From an uncultured Collinsella sp. (lineage in GTDB: Bacteria; Actinomycetota; Coriobacteriia; Coriobacteriales; Coriobacteriaceae): a DNA stretch of 55,350 nucleotides. Below are positions 25,074-34,199 of this stretch, piece after piece. A program made the translations under genes and the position numbers. The notes below the pieces were generated by a model. That model was not told where the DNA came from. It saw only the letters and a list, made by a program, of their open reading frames with translations, and searched no databases. Each line of letters opens with the position of its first letter. Positions within the stretch are counted from its first letter, which is position 1. The stretch covers positions 1-55,350 of the forward strand of contig UQUL01000011.1 of NCBI GenBank assembly GCA_900544235.1. Reading direction: 5' to 3'.

Positions 25074-26639
25074 ATGGATGTTTCAATGCTGACGGTCGCC
25101 CTGCTCGCTTGTCCTCTCGTGTTCTCCCTGATTATGGCTGCGCTCCCCAAGACGACGTCCTACAACGTCTTCGCGGGGCTCAACACCATCTCCGTCGCGG
25201 CGACCCTTGTCCTTTCGGTCGTCACCGCGGGAACCATGCTCTCGAGCGGGCAGAATATCGACGCTTTGGGCCTGTGGCTCCATCTCGATTCGCTCTCGTC
25301 GATCTTCGTCCTTCTGGTAGGCATCATCGGGTTCATCACCGGCGTGTACTCCATCTCCTATATCAAGATCGATATCGAGGAGAAGACCATGCCGGCCGAG
25401 CGCACCAAGCAGTACTACGCGCTGTTCAGCCTGTTCGTCTTCACGATGCTGCTCGCCTGCCTGTCCAACAACATCATCCTCACCTGGGCGGCGGTCGAGG
25501 CCACTACGCTGTCGACCGTGTTCCTCGTGGGCATCTACAAGAACAAGCAGGCGCTCGAGGCGTCTTGGAAGTACGCGATGGTCTGCACCGCCGGTGTGGC
25601 CTTCGGCCTGTTCGGCACGCTGCTCATCTACGCGAACGCCGCCGATATCATGCCCAACGCGCATGAGGCCGCCTTCCTCACCTCCATCATGCCCTACGCC
25701 GACCAGTTCGACCCGATGCTCGTGCGCCTCGCGTTCGCGTTCATCGTCATCGGCTTCGGCACCAAGGCGGGCCTGTTCCCCATGCACACCTGGCTGCCCG
25801 ACGCGCACTCCCAGGCTCCGAGCCCGGTCTCCGCGCTGCTCTCGGGCGTGCTGCTCAAGTGCGCCATGCTGGTGATCATCCGCTTCTACTCCCTGTCCAT
25901 CATCACGGTGGGCGACACCTATCCGCGAACGCTCCTGCTCATCCTGGGCACGCTGTCCATCCTGGTGGCTGCCCTGTGCATCTTCAAGCAGGACGATATC
26001 AAGCGCCGCTTCGCGTACTCCTCCGTCGACAACGTCGGCGTGGTCGCGCTGTGCCTGGGTATCGGTGGCCCGCTCGGTATCGCCGCCTGCCTGCTGCACT
26101 GCATCTTCCACGGCTTCACGAAGGCGCTCGCCTTCTGCATGGCCGGTAACATCCAGCACATCTACCACACCCGCGACCTGAACAAGATCAAGGGCGTCGT
26201 CGAGATCGCTCCCGTCACGGCAGCGCTCACCATCATCGCCCTGCTCGCGCTCGCCGCCTTCCCGCCGTTCGCCCTGTTCATCTCCGAGTTCCTCACCTTC
26301 GTGGCCGGCGTTCAGTCCGGTCCCATCTGGGTGGTCGTGCTCGTGGCCATCGGCCTCACCGGCGTGTACTTCGCCCTTACCGGCATCGCGCTCAAGTCCA
26401 TCTTCGGCAAGGCGCCCGAGGGCATGAAGCGCCACGAGGTGCCCGCCCTCATGATCATCCCCGAGATCGCCCTCGCGATCGTGGTCATGTGGTTCGGTAT
26501 CGCCACCCCGGTCGCCATCACGAGCGGCGTCGAGGATGCAACGTCCGTCGTTTTGAACCAGAGCGTCGAAGAGCTCCACGAGGCTCCTCTCTACCGCATG
26601 GTGTTCAGTTCCCAGACCAAGACAAGCGAGGTGAATTAG
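25074..26639 (+). CDS. hyfF: Hydrogenase-4 antiporter-like subunit HyfF
   Basis: A 521-residue third antiporter-like subunit. Diagnostic parts are TWAAVEATTLSTVFLVGIYK, GTKAGLFPMHTWLPDAHSQA, PSPVSALLSGVLLKCAMLVI, QDDIKRRFAYSSVDNVGVVA and CIFHGFTKALAFCMAGNI. With HyfB and HyfD it gives three potential ion channels in the complex. Confidence 0.92.
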   Translation: MDVSMLTVALLACPLVFSLIMAALPKTTSYNVFAGLNTISVAATLVLSVVTAGTMLSSGQNIDALGLWLHLDSLSSIFVLLVGIIGFITGVYSISYIKIDIEEKTMPAERTKQYYALFSLFVFTMLLACLSNNIILTWAAVEATTLSTVFLVGIYKNKQALEASWKYAMVCTAGVAFGLFGTLLIYANAADIMPNAHEAAFLTSIMPYADQFDPMLVRLAFAFIVIGFGTKAGLFPMHTWLPDAHSQAPSPVSALLSGVLLKCAMLVIIRFYSLSIITVGDTYPRTLLLILGTLSILVAALCIFKQDDIKRRFAYSSVDNVGVVALCLGIGGPLGIAACLLHCIFHGFTKALAFCMAGNIQHIYHTRDLNKIKGVVEIAPVTAALTIIALLALAAFPPFALFISEFLTFVAGVQSGPIWVVVLVAIGLTGVYFALTGIALKSIFGKAPEGMKRHEVPALMIIPEIALAIVVMWFGIATPVAITSGVEDATSVVLNQSVEELHEAPLYRMVFSSQTKTSEVN

Positions 26640-26643
26640 CACC

Positions 26644-28416
26644 ATGGCAGAACCTGAAAAGAAGGACTACGCTCGTCGTTGCGAAAGCCACGTCGAGGCC
26701 CTGCGCGCCGCAGTGCCGGGCGCTATCGAGAAGGTTGAGTGGCAGTGCGAGGACCAGCTGACGATCACCGTCAAGCAGGACAAGCTGCCCGAGGCCGTCC
26801 ACTACCTGTACTACGAGCGCTACGGCTGGATTCCCGTGATCATCGGCAACGATGAGCGCAGCCTGTGCGGCCGTTACGCCGTGTACTATGTCATCTCCAT
26901 GGAGGGGGAGGATCCCGGTTGGGTGACCGTGCGCACCGAGGTCGATCCCGCCAAGATGACGTTCCCGTCCGTGACACCGTTCGTCCCCGCCTGTGTGTGG
27001 GGCGAGCGCGAGCTTCGCGACATGTTCGGCCTGATCCCCGAGGGTCTGCCCGACCGTCGTCGCCTGGTGCTGCCCGACGATTGGCCCAGCGGCCTGTACC
27101 CGCTGCGCAAGGACTCCATGGACTACCGCTTCCGTCCCGCTCCCGCGAGTGACATGGAAAACTACGAGTTCTTGGCCGATACCAAGGGCAAGGAGACCAC
27201 GCTTGTCCCCATGGGCCCGTTGCACATTACCTCCGACGAGCCCGGCCACTTCCGCCTGTTCGTTGAGGGCGAGACGATCGTCGACGCCGACTACCGTCTG
27301 TTCTACGTGCACCGCGGCATGGAGAAGGTCGCCGAGACGCGCCTGAACTATGACGCCGTGACGTTCCTCGCCGACCGCATCTGCGGCATCTGCGGCTGCG
27401 CCCACTCGGTGGCCTATGCCGAGGCCGTCGAGCGCGCCCAGGGCATCCATGTCCCGCCGCGCGCCCAGTACATCCGCGCCATCATGCTCGAGGTCGAGCG
27501 TCTGCACTCGCATCTGCTCAACATTGGCCTGGCGTCGCACTACACGGGCTTCGACTCCGGCTTCCAGCAGTTCTTCCGCGTCCGCGAGAAGTCCATGGAT
27601 CTGGCCGAGAAGCTCTCCGGTCACCGCAAGACCTACGGCCTCAACGTGATCGGCGGCGTGCGTCGCGACATTTTGGCCGAGCAGAAGCTTTCCACGCTCA
27701 CGACCATCCACCAGCTGCGCTCCGAGGTTCAGGAGCTCGTCGACGTCTTGCTCTCCACGCCCAACTTCATTGAGCGTACGAGTGGCATCGGCATCTTGGA
27801 TCGCAAGATCGCACGCGACTTCTCGCCGGTCGGCCCGCTCATGCGTGGCTCGGGCTATGCCCGCGACGTGCGCTTTGACCATCCCTTTGACGGCTACGCC
27901 GATCCGGACGTCCAAAAGATGCACGCCGCCACGGCCGACACCTGCGATGCCTTCGGCCGTACCGCCGTTCGCATCCAGGAGGTCTATGATTCGATCGACA
28001 TGATCGAGACCATGCTCGAGAACTGCCCGTCGGGCCCCATCCTCACCACGGATTGGGAGTACACCCCGCACAAGTACGCCATCGGCGCCACCGAGGCGCC
28101 GCGCGGCGAGGACGTGCACTGGGCCATGCTCGGCAACAACCAGAAGTGCTACCGCTGGCGCGCCAAGGCCGCCACGTACAGCAACTGGCCGGTCCTGCGC
28201 TACATGTTCCGCGGCAACACCGTGGGCGATGCGGCGCTGATCGTTGGCTCGCTCGACCCGTGCTATTCCTGCACCGACCGCGTGACGGTGACCGATGTCG
28301 CCGCCAAGCGCGACCACGTGCTCGACAAGGAGCAGTTCGAGAACGTCTGGCGCGACAAGTCGCCGCTTGCGGGCGAGGGCACCATGGCCGCTCCGCTCGA
28401 TGAGGAGGCGCTCTAA
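26644..28416 (+). CDS. hyfG: NiFe hydrogenase large subunit HyfG (HycE-like)
   Basis: A 590-residue fusion of a NuoC-like 30 kDa domain (about residues 1-170, with WGERELRDMFGLIPEGLPDR) and a NuoD-like large subunit. The four nickel-iron ligands are present in RICGICGCAHSVAYAEA and in DPCYSCTDR near residue 540. A C-terminal extension of about 50 residues after CTDR is the expected peptide removed by the HycI-type protease encoded downstream. All four ligands are cysteine; there is no in-frame UGA. This is the site of hydrogen formation, facing the cytoplasm. Confidence 0.95.
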   Translation: MAEPEKKDYARRCESHVEALRAAVPGAIEKVEWQCEDQLTITVKQDKLPEAVHYLYYERYGWIPVIIGNDERSLCGRYAVYYVISMEGEDPGWVTVRTEVDPAKMTFPSVTPFVPACVWGERELRDMFGLIPEGLPDRRRLVLPDDWPSGLYPLRKDSMDYRFRPAPASDMENYEFLADTKGKETTLVPMGPLHITSDEPGHFRLFVEGETIVDADYRLFYVHRGMEKVAETRLNYDAVTFLADRICGICGCAHSVAYAEAVERAQGIHVPPRAQYIRAIMLEVERLHSHLLNIGLASHYTGFDSGFQQFFRVREKSMDLAEKLSGHRKTYGLNVIGGVRRDILAEQKLSTLTTIHQLRSEVQELVDVLLSTPNFIERTSGIGILDRKIARDFSPVGPLMRGSGYARDVRFDHPFDGYADPDVQKMHAATADTCDAFGRTAVRIQEVYDSIDMIETMLENCPSGPILTTDWEYTPHKYAIGATEAPRGEDVHWAMLGNNQKCYRWRAKAATYSNWPVLRYMFRGNTVGDAALIVGSLDPCYSCTDRVTVTDVAAKRDHVLDKEQFENVWRDKSPLAGEGTMAAPLDEEAL

Positions 28417-28417
28417 T

Positions 28418-29134
28418 ATGCTGAAGCTTTGGAAGGTCAACGCCAAGGCCGGCGACGCGACGGTCAAGTACCCGTTTGCGCCGTTCCCCACCAATAAGGA
28501 CATGCGCGGCAAGCCCGAGCACAATGCCGAGCTCTGCATCGCCTGCGGAGCCTGCGGCGTGGCTTGCCCGGCCGATGCCATTCGCATGGACACCGACCTT
28601 GCGGCCGACACCATCACCTGGTCGATCGACTACGGCCGCTGCATCTTTTGCGGCCGCTGCGAGGAAGTCTGCCCCATGGAGGCCATCAAGCTCACCGAGG
28701 AGTTTGAGCTGGCCGTCATGAGCAAGGACGACCTCACCAGCAAGAGCGTCTACACGCTCGAGCACTGCTCGCGCTGCGGCAAGCCGTTCGCCCCGCACAA
28801 GGAGATCGACTACGCCAAGCGCCTGCTGCAAAAGGCCGGCGGCATGGAGGCCGAGCAGGCCGCCCGTACCGTCGGTATGTGCCAGGAGTGCAAGCGCGAG
28901 CTCGACGCCCTGCGCGCCGCCTCGGCCGTAAAGACCGGCAACGCTGCCGGCATGGCTGCCAACGAGACGCTTGCGTCCGGCGAGCCCCAGGGCCCCGGCA
29001 TGGAGTATCTGGGCGGCCACGGCGTGAACCCGGAGTATATCGACCGCGAGCTCAACCCCGATGCGCCCGAGATTCCCGCCGGTCCGGCGCCGGTCGAGGG
29101 CATCATCATGGATTTTGATACGAAGGAGGAGTAA
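28418..29134 (+). CDS. hyfH: Hydrogenase-4 ferredoxin subunit HyfH (NuoI-like)
   Basis: A 238-residue protein with two 4Fe-4S motifs, CIACGACGVACPADA and CIFCGRCEEVCPMEA, between the hydrogenase small subunit and HyfA. Two further CxxC pairs, CSRCGKP and CQECKRE, may bind an extra metal. The C-terminal 70 residues, rich in Gly, Pro and Ala, make it longer than the roughly 180 residues I recall for E. coli HyfH. GAGGAGG precedes the ATG, which was chosen over an upstream open stretch inside hyfG. Confidence 0.9.
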   Translation: MLKLWKVNAKAGDATVKYPFAPFPTNKDMRGKPEHNAELCIACGACGVACPADAIRMDTDLAADTITWSIDYGRCIFCGRCEEVCPMEAIKLTEEFELAVMSKDDLTSKSVYTLEHCSRCGKPFAPHKEIDYAKRLLQKAGGMEAEQAARTVGMCQECKRELDALRAASAVKTGNAAGMAANETLASGEPQGPGMEYLGGHGVNPEYIDRELNPDAPEIPAGPAPVEGIIMDFDTKEE

Positions 29135-29136
29135 CC

Positions 29137-29919
29137 ATGGCCGAACCCACGCTTTTGCCCGAGCGGCTTCAGTACCGCCCGACCAAGATCGAGCTCGACG
29201 AGAGCATCGAGAAGGCCAAGGCGACCCTTCTTAAGAAGATCAAGCGCTCGGTGTACGTCTACCGCGTTGACTGCGGCGGCTGCAACGGCTGCGAGATCGA
29301 GATCTTCGGTTCCATCACGCCCGTCTTCGACGTCGAGCGCTTTGGCATCAAGGTCGTGCCCTCGCCCCGTCACGCCGATGTGCTGCTGTACACCGGTGCC
29401 GTGACGCGTGCCATGCGCATGCCGGCTCTGCGCGCCTTTGAGGCCGCGCCCGATCCCAAGATCGTGGTGTCCTATGGCGCGTGCGGCTGCACCGGTGGCA
29501 TCTTCTACGACAACTACTGCGTCTGGGGCGGCACGGACAAGATTTTGCCGGTCGATGTCTACATCCCCGGCTGCCCGCCCAGCCCCGCGCAGACCATCTA
29601 CGGCTTTGCCATGGCGCTCGGTCTGCTGGACCAAAAGCTCCATGCCGAGACCACGGTGGAGGCCGCCGGCGAGCAGGCCGATATCCTGCACCCCGGCGTG
29701 CCGTACAAGCTGCGCGTTGCCATCGAGCGCGAGGCTCGCGCCATGAGCGGCTACCGTTACGGCCGCGACCTGGCCAACGAGTTTATGGACACGCTCGAGG
29801 GCGCGCCCAAGGGCGATATCCGCGGTGCCATGGCGCTGCTCATCGACAAGCAGGACGATCCTCGTCGCGTTGAGGTCTACTCGGCGCTGCAGGATCTGGT
29901 GCTGGCCGGAGGGCGCTAG
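29137..29919 (+). CDS. hyfI: NiFe hydrogenase small subunit HyfI (NuoB-like)
   Basis: A 260-residue protein carrying the proximal 4Fe-4S cluster. Ligands lie in DCGGCNGCEIEI (near residue 46), YGACGCTGGIF (near 113) and VYIPGCPPSPAQTIYG (near 145). It follows hyfH by 2 bases and abuts hycH directly (stop at 29917-29919, next ATG at 29920). Confidence 0.94.
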   Translation: MAEPTLLPERLQYRPTKIELDESIEKAKATLLKKIKRSVYVYRVDCGGCNGCEIEIFGSITPVFDVERFGIKVVPSPRHADVLLYTGAVTRAMRMPALRAFEAAPDPKIVVSYGACGCTGGIFYDNYCVWGGTDKILPVDVYIPGCPPSPAQTIYGFAMALGLLDQKLHAETTVEAAGEQADILHPGVPYKLRVAIEREARAMSGYRYGRDLANEFMDTLEGAPKGDIRGAMALLIDKQDDPRRVEVYSALQDLVLAGGR

Positions 29920-30501
29920 ATGGAGCTCACGGACCGCTCTGGTTACTTTGCGGGCCCCGGCATGCTCGGCGGCTCCTTTGGCGATGCCTCGCGCGCAAGC
30001 GACGAGGCCGCCGAGGGCGTCGCCGACCCCTGCCTGGGCCACGCTCCCGACCAGGTGGTCTTTTACGAGCTCACGCGTAAGTTTGTGGAGACCGAGGAAG
30101 ACGTTCCCCAGGAGGCCTGCGACGTGCTGTACTACACGCTCGCCGTGGGCCACCACACCGGCGTGCTCGATTGCTTTGAGCCGCGCCTGTCGGTGCCGGT
30201 GGATGTCTTCTATTCGCTCGTCGATGCGCTGCCGGAGGGGGAGGCCAAGACCAAGTTCGAGGCCATCCGCTCCTTTGGCGAGTGCCAGCTTGACAAGGCG
30301 GCGGTGCCGTCGCTGCTCGAGGCCTGCGACACGCTGCTCGACGAGCGCGGTTTTCGCGGCTCGGCCAAGGCCGGCATCTCGGTGTTCGACGACGACTTTG
30401 GCCTACATGCCCAGCAGGTCGCGTTTCTGATGAAGTTCCGCGATCTGGTTGAGCGCGTGCGCGATGTGTCGGGCGTGTACCTGACGGGAAGGTTGCAGTA
30501 A
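29920..30501 (+). CDS. hycH: Formate hydrogenlyase maturation protein HycH-like
   Basis: A 193-residue soluble protein. Family-type segments VVFYELTRKFVETEEDVPQE and YYTLAVGHHTGVLDCFEP occur near residues 46-90. HycH is needed for assembly of the large subunit; its biochemical step is not settled. It overlaps hycI by one base (TAATG). The identity rests partly on position between hyfI and the protease gene. Confidence 0.82.
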   Translation: MELTDRSGYFAGPGMLGGSFGDASRASDEAAEGVADPCLGHAPDQVVFYELTRKFVETEEDVPQEACDVLYYTLAVGHHTGVLDCFEPRLSVPVDVFYSLVDALPEGEAKTKFEAIRSFGECQLDKAAVPSLLEACDTLLDERGFRGSAKAGISVFDDDFGLHAQQVAFLMKFRDLVERVRDVSGVYLTGRLQ

Positions 30502-31004
30502 TGGGTCGCGTTGTGGATGGACGTGTGAACGGCGCCCCGTTTGCGGGTATCGTGCTCACGGCGGGAAGCGTGCTGCGTGCCGACGATGCCGCCGGCCCCG
30601 TGCTCTCCAAAAAGATGGAGGACGCGCCCATTGCCGGTTGGTACACCATCGACGGTGGCCAAACGCCCGAGGACGACATCATCGAGGTCAAGCGCGAGCG
30701 TCCGCCTCGCCTGGTCTTGGTCGATGCCGCCGACATGGCGCTGCCCGTCGGGTCTATCCGCCTGCTCGATAAGCGCGATGTGGCCCGCAAGTCGATGTTC
30801 ACCACGCATTCGCTCCCTTTGTCGATTCTGATCGAGGAAATCGAGCAATCGTGCGAAGATATCGTCTTCATAGGGATTCAGCCGGGCGATACGGAGTTTT
30901 ACAACCCTATGTCCCCGGAGGTCTTTGACGCCGTCGACGCCGTGTACGACGCCGTGGTCGCCAACGACTTTTCCCACTTTGTCCGCTTGGGACAAGAGCG
31001 ATAG
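30501..31004 (+). CDS. hycI: Hydrogenase maturation endopeptidase HycI-like
   Basis: A 167-residue M52-family nickel-dependent protease that removes the C-terminal peptide of HyfG once nickel is inserted. Metal ligands are expected in LRADDAAGP (first Asp), VDAADMALP (second Asp) and THSLPLSILI (His), with FIGIQPGDTEFYNPMSPEV also matching the family. The usual Gly-Asn of the first motif reads AGS here, so the conserved Asn is absent, while the acidic residues remain. Confidence 0.88.
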   Translation: MGRVVDGRVNGAPFAGIVLTAGSVLRADDAAGPVLSKKMEDAPIAGWYTIDGGQTPEDDIIEVKRERPPRLVLVDAADMALPVGSIRLLDKRDVARKSMFTTHSLPLSILIEEIEQSCEDIVFIGIQPGDTEFYNPMSPEVFDAVDAVYDAVVANDFSHFVRLGQER

Positions 31005-31043
31005 GAGCGCTTGTCCCTGCTGATTAGGAAAGAAGTGATTGAC

Positions 31044-31883
31044 ATGGCAGATTCCAAGGCGGAGTACCCCGCTCCCGATTGCCTGGCGCCCGCCGCGATC
31101 GAGGCCAAGACCGAGGCCGCCGGTGTGTCCAAGGCCAACCTGCCGGTCGCAAAGGCCTTTGTTTTGGCGATGTTCGCTGGTGCGTTCATTGCCTTCGGCG
31201 GCCTGTTCTTTACCGTGTTCTTGAGCGATAGCACGCTGGGCTGGGGCGCCCAGCGCGTCGTGGGCGGCCTGTGCTTTTGCCTGGGCCTGGTGCTGGTGCT
31301 GGTGTGCGGCGCCGAGCTGTTTACTGGCAATTCGCTTATGGTCTGCGCGCTCAAGAGCAAAAAGATCACCCTGGTCCAGATGCTCAAGGCCTGGGCCGTC
31401 GTATGGGTCGGTAACTTTGTCGGTGCCCTGTTCATCGTCTTTTTGGTGTACATGGCCGGCATTTACAAGCTCAACGGCGAGGCGGTCGCCAATTCCATGG
31501 TGAGCGTCGCCGCCGGCAAGGTGACGGTCGACTGGGTGACGATCTTCTTCCGCGGCATCCTGTGCAACATCTTTGTGTGCCTGGCCGTGTGGATCGGTAC
31601 CGCCGGCAAGACCGTGGTCGATAAGGTTGTGGGCATTCTGCTGCCCATCGCCGCCTTTGTGGCCTGCGGTTTTGAGCACTGCGTCGCCAACATGTACTTT
31701 TTGCCCATGGGTGCCGTGATGCACGCGTGCGGCTATGGTACCGACGTCGCCGGTGCCGATGCACTCAACGCCGTGGGCATTGCGTTTAACCTGTCCGCCG
31801 CCACGCTGGGCAACATCGTGGGCGGCGCGGTTCTGGTCGCGCTCGGCTACTGGTTTATCTACGCTAAGAAGTCCGAGGCGTAA
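31044..31883 (+). CDS. focA: Formate/nitrite transporter family channel (FocA-type)
   Basis: A 279-residue FNT-family pentameric channel with six hydrophobic segments. Diagnostic parts are GAELFTGNSLMVCALKSKK (first half) and CGFEHCVANMYFLPMGAVMH with the central histidine region in the second. Placed last in the hydrogenlyase operon, it most likely imports formate as substrate. The ATG after AGGAAAGAAG was preferred to an upstream TTG. A terminator follows at once. Confidence 0.9.
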   Translation: MADSKAEYPAPDCLAPAAIEAKTEAAGVSKANLPVAKAFVLAMFAGAFIAFGGLFFTVFLSDSTLGWGAQRVVGGLCFCLGLVLVLVCGAELFTGNSLMVCALKSKKITLVQMLKAWAVVWVGNFVGALFIVFLVYMAGIYKLNGEAVANSMVSVAAGKVTVDWVTIFFRGILCNIFVCLAVWIGTAGKTVVDKVVGILLPIAAFVACGFEHCVANMYFLPMGAVMHACGYGTDVAGADALNAVGIAFNLSAATLGNIVGGAVLVALGYWFIYAKKSEA

Positions 31884-31905
31884 GGTACCGTCTGTTTGAC
31901 GTTGG

Positions 31906-31941
31906 GCCTCCCGCGGGGCGTTGCCGTGCGGGAGGCTTTTT
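31906..31941 (+). terminator. Rho-independent terminator after the formate hydrogenlyase operon
   Basis: GCCTCCCGC (31906-31914) pairs perfectly with GCGGGAGGC (31928-31936), followed by TTTTT (31937-31941). Confidence 0.92.
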
Positions 31942-32006
31942 GGGTCTGGGGGCTCGTTGCCGGGCTTTTGGCCTGTTGTGTTTGGCTGATGAAAGGGGTA
32001 ATCGAG

Positions 32007-34124
32007 ATGGCATCTGCTGTGAAGCGTGACGGTCGCGCCGTGGTGACCACATGCGGGGGATGCTATGCCGATTGCGCCTTTGCGGCACGCGTTGAGGACG
32101 GTCGCGTGGTGGCCGAGTTGCCGGTGCCGGGACATCCGTGCGCGGCGCGTGCCCTGTGCGCCCGCGGACGGCATCGCCTGGACATGCCGTTTGACGAGCG
32201 CGATCGCATTGTGCACCCCATGTGCCGACGAGCTGATGGCTCGGGGTTCGATGTGATTTCGTGGGACGAGGCGTTCGCGCAGATTGCCGAGCGCCTTTTG
32301 GGGATTGTTGACGGGCATGGTCCGCGTGCGCTGGGCATGACGCTCGGCGTGCCCTCGTTCGACCGCTACTGGGCCTATCGCTTTATGCATGCGCTGGGCT
32401 CGCCCAACGTATACGGTGCAGACGGTGCCTGCGAGGTAAGCCGACTTACCGGTTGGGAGCACAGCCTGGGTTATAGTCCCGCCTCCGACCTTGCGCATAC
32501 CGATTGCATCATGTACCTGGGGCGTTCCATTGTCGATTCGTCGACGATGGGGGCCGTTGATGCGCTCAACGATGCCCGTCGCCGTGGGGCGAAGACCATC
32601 GTGGTCGACCCGCGGCGCAGTGGCTCTGCGGCGCTTGCCGACCGCTGGTTGCGCGTGCGCCCGGGCTGCGACTTGGCGCTGCTGTTGGGTATTGTCCACG
32701 TGTTGATTGCCGAGGACCTGTACGATCACGAGTTCGTGACCCGCTATACCACGGGTTTTGACGAGCTGGCGCAGGCGGCCGCTGTTTGGACGCCCGAGTG
32801 GGCTGAGTCGATGTGCGATGTGCCGGCGGACGATATCCGAGCGACTGCGCGTGATTTGGCTGCCGCGGCGCCTGCTGCGGTGGTGGACGCGGGCTTTCAT
32901 GGCGGCATCGGTATCGCGTATGCCAATAGCACCCAGACCGCGCGCGCGATTTGTCTGGTCGATGTGCTGTTGGGCTGCATCGGACACGCGGGCGGCGCGC
33001 TCAACCCGCCCACGCCGCTTGTGTTGGGCGACCTCGATCCCGCACGCTTTGCGACGCCGCCGGTGCCACGCGGGCCCAAGCTGGGGTCCGAGCGCTATCC
33101 ACTGGTCGATCCGGTGCGCGGCCTGTGCACGACCATCGGTCAGTCGATTCTTGCCGGCTATTTGCGTGGGCTCATCGTCTATGCCAGTAACCCCTGTGCG
33201 GGCTATGGCAATGCGCAGGCTTGGTTGGGTATTTTGCAGCAGCTCGACTTGCTCGTGACGATTGATATTCGCTGGTCCGAGACGGCGCGTGCTTCGGACT
33301 TCGTGCTGCCCGACGTGACGTATCTGGAGGCCGACCGCGGTGTGGGCACGGTCGTGGGCGCCAACGATGCGCGCGTGTTCTACCGCAATGCCGTGCTGCC
33401 CGTGCAGCATGACGACACGAGACCGGGGCGGGAGATCTTTGCCGGTCTGGCGCAGGCGTGTGGCGTGGGCGAGTACTTCCAGTTTACGTCTGACGATCTG
33501 GCGGCTGCCCAGGTGGCGCCTTTTGGGATCAATCTTGACAAGCTCAAGGAGCGCGGCTGGGCCGACACGGGTGTTGCGTTGCCGTCGCGTACGGGCGAGC
33601 CGGCGATTCCCTTGGATGGCGGCAAAATTGCGCTGGCAAGCGACGTATGGGAACGAGCCGGCCTGGGACGCGTGCCAGGCTGGATCGCGCCGATGGTGGA
33701 GCCCAACCCGGGGATGTTTCGCCTCATTAGCGGCAATCGACCCTTTGAGTCGCATACCTCGCGCAGACTCGCGGCGGCCGGTGCCGCCGAGGCGGGGTCG
33801 GACCTGGACGCCGTGCAGATGAACGCCGATGTCGCCGCTCGCATGGGTATCGCCGATGGCGAGGTCGTCGAGCTTGTGAGCGACATGGGCCGCGATCGCG
33901 TGCGTGTGGAGACGACGCCGTATCTGCATCCGGCGTGCATCTTCACCTCGGCCGCTCCCGGTGGACGCGCATTGGGTGCTGAGGGTGGTGGCCGGCAGGC
34001 CCTGGGTGTCGGGCCGCTCGACCACACGCCGCTGCGCTGGGACCCGTTGACGGGTGCCGCGCTCACCCAGGAAAATGCCGTTCGCGTGGAAAAGATCACG
34101 GAGCACGTGGATAATAACGACTGA
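32007..34124 (+). CDS. Molybdopterin oxidoreductase, formate dehydrogenase-like, without selenocysteine
   Basis: A 705-residue protein of the DMSO reductase superfamily. An N-terminal CGGCYADC...C site should hold a 4Fe-4S cluster, and the molybdopterin folds follow (ITNxx-type turn replaced by ISWDEAFAQIAERLL; later KTIVVDPRRSGSAALAD, LIVYASNPCAGYGNA and GNRPFESHTSRRL). Where FdhF has NCART-Sec-HG this protein reads GACEVSRLTGWEHSLG, so no Sec or Cys stands at the equivalent offset. That argues against plain formate dehydrogenase activity and leaves the metal ligand (Ser, or the earlier Cys) unclear. The ATG follows GAAAGGGG; longer in-frame starts would run through the preceding terminator. 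It has no electron-transfer subunit next to it. Substrate unknown. Confidence 0.82.
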   Translation: MASAVKRDGRAVVTTCGGCYADCAFAARVEDGRVVAELPVPGHPCAARALCARGRHRLDMPFDERDRIVHPMCRRADGSGFDVISWDEAFAQIAERLLGIVDGHGPRALGMTLGVPSFDRYWAYRFMHALGSPNVYGADGACEVSRLTGWEHSLGYSPASDLAHTDCIMYLGRSIVDSSTMGAVDALNDARRRGAKTIVVDPRRSGSAALADRWLRVRPGCDLALLLGIVHVLIAEDLYDHEFVTRYTTGFDELAQAAAVWTPEWAESMCDVPADDIRATARDLAAAAPAAVVDAGFHGGIGIAYANSTQTARAICLVDVLLGCIGHAGGALNPPTPLVLGDLDPARFATPPVPRGPKLGSERYPLVDPVRGLCTTIGQSILAGYLRGLIVYASNPCAGYGNAQAWLGILQQLDLLVTIDIRWSETARASDFVLPDVTYLEADRGVGTVVGANDARVFYRNAVLPVQHDDTRPGREIFAGLAQACGVGEYFQFTSDDLAAAQVAPFGINLDKLKERGWADTGVALPSRTGEPAIPLDGGKIALASDVWERAGLGRVPGWIAPMVEPNPGMFRLISGNRPFESHTSRRLAAAGAAEAGSDLDAVQMNADVAARMGIADGEVVELVSDMGRDRVRVETTPYLHPACIFTSAAPGGRALGAEGGGRQALGVGPLDHTPLRWDPLTGAALTQENAVRVEKITEHVDNND

Positions 34125-34199
34125 TTGATTCGGCAGATTGATTCGGCTGTTTTTTGATGAACGACCGACTGATCTGCCCTTGGTTTTGAAAGGCTGCAC

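Noticed and set aside
31896..32006. N-terminal extension of the 32007 oxidoreductase
   Set aside because: The extension is translated through a perfect terminator hairpin and lacks a ribosome site; the ATG at 32007 has GAAAGGGG.
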